Shown here one piece after another: positions 63,550 through 64,000 of a stretch of 64,000 bases of DNA. Under the pieces are notes generated by a model. That model did not search any database. It worked only from the letters and a program-made list of their open reading frames with translations, and had not been told where the DNA came from. Location of the stretch: contig CACZQB010000056.1 in the NCBI GenBank assembly GCA_902783255.1, positions 1 to 64,000 of the forward strand, given 5' to 3'. The stretch is from Oscillospiraceae bacterium. GTDB taxonomy: Bacteria > Bacillota > Clostridia > Oscillospirales > UBA644. Every line of letters starts with the position of its first letter. Positions within the stretch are counted from its first letter, which is position 1. The position numbers were made by a program, and so were the translations under genes.

Positions 63550-64000
63550 TTAAAAGCCGTTTTCTTTTGCTACTTCAAGCCATCTGTTTGCCATCAATCT
63601 GTGACCGACAAACGTTGGGTGGATGTTATCCCAGATAAGGTATGACGGGTGGACTTTTTTTGCCGCCTCATCAAAAACATCCTGAAACGGAACAAATACC
63701 GCGCCGTATTTTTTTGCGAGAGCAGGGAGCTTCGTGCTTATATCGTTTAATTTTTCGAAATATTTTTTCACAACGTTTTCCGTATGGTTTTTATTGCCGA
63801 AAACAAAATCGCTTTCGCATATCGGGTGCGGAAAATATTTATACTGATCTTCTCTGTCTTTAGAATCGAGGTAAAAAGGCTCGCACAGAAAAAAAGTCAC
63901 GTCGGGCAAAACGTCGAAAGTTCTTTTAAGGATCGATTCCGTATCCGCCAGATATTTTTCGGTGACCTCTTTTGTATCCTTTTCAATATTTTTCGCAACA
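63550..64000 (-). CDS. SGNH/GDSL-type hydrolase, 5' end outside the window
   Basis: The visible C-terminal part of about 149 residues has FFLCEPF, and the catalytic-block-V motif DNIHPTFVGH, where Asp and His belong to the Ser-Asp-His triad. The Ser and the start lie beyond the right edge. Such enzymes often remove acetyl groups from polysaccharides; with fucosidase and other glycan enzymes in the region this fits, but is not proved. No promoter can be seen. Confidence 0.8.
   Translation of the reverse strand, partial: VAKNIEKDTKEVTEKYLADTESILKRTFDVLPDVTFFLCEPFYLDSKDREDQYKYFPHPICESDFVFGNKNHTENVVKKYFEKLNDISTKLPALAKKYGAVFVPFQDVFDEAAKKVHPSYLIWDNIHPTFVGHRLMANRWLEVAKENGF

Noticed and set aside
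1..64000. CRISPR arrays, tRNA and rRNA genes, insertion sequences
   Set aside because: No regular repeat-spacer pattern, no cloverleaf or rRNA sequence and no transposase-like frame were seen in the gaps between genes.

Overview
This window looks like the chromosome of an anaerobic, probably gut-dwelling member of the Bacillota (class Clostridia), possibly from a metagenome assembly. The clues are acetate kinase, a flavodiiron protein with rubredoxins, ZapA and an FtsK/SpoIIIE translocase, the trigger factor/ClpP/ClpX/Lon group, AGGAGG-type ribosome binding sites, and many sigma-A promoters with TTGACA and TATAAT boxes 17 bases apart. This placement is an inference from gene content. I saw no rRNA, tRNA or CRISPR array.

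Layout: (1) 1-650 is a gene-poor left end with the tail of a truncated gene, a terminator, an 11-base tandem repeat and a strong promoter for a MATE exporter (649-1995). (2) 2097-6522 is a glycan cassette: a GH29 fucosidase divergent from a GH130 phosphorylase and a parallel beta-helix protein; none has a signal peptide. (3) 6614-8761 holds ackA and a membrane-anchored DUF6273 protein. (4) 8855-16460 is a compact, tightly coupled reverse-strand cluster of phage head and connector genes (terminase remnant, large terminase, portal, scaffold, P22-like coat, connectors, tail-hub-like protein) with no integrase, lysis or tape-measure gene. (5) 16617-18878 is a GH18 plus URO-D-like pair.

(6) 19131-24247 is a three-gene operon of two ABC exporters, each with an N-terminal domain and zinc ribbon, around a DUF1854 protein. 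(7) 24424-28148 has a DegV lipid-binding protein, then an isomerase / Gfo-Idh-MocA dehydrogenase / isomerase operon that may act on sugars by an oxidoreductive route. (8) 28201-39793 is a housekeeping run on the reverse strand: rplS, lepB, rbgA, rnhB, a YraN-like gene, an M19 dipeptidase, a phosphoesterase, tig, clpP, clpX, a PHP protein and lon. (9) 39943-46977 has a WalK/PhoR-like two-component system, a YgiQ radical SAM protein and FtsK. (10) 47228-50856 reads forward: zapA, a U32 peptidase (RlhA-like), a phosphoesterase and dut. (11) 50960-54462 reads in reverse: AEC transporter, tsaE, tsaB, rpiB, a small membrane protein and a zinc-ribbon/IENR1 protein.

(12) 54599-61022 reads forward: a VanY-like carboxypeptidase and a GNAT enzyme, then an operon with a CBM9-like protein, a large transglutaminase-like protein, a cytidylate-kinase-like protein and a small membrane protein. 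(13) 61084-64000 reads in reverse: rubredoxin, a flavodiiron protein fused to flavin reductase and rubredoxin modules, a small membrane protein, and an SGNH hydrolase cut by the window edge. The least explained parts are the capsid cluster and the DUF1854/ABC triad.
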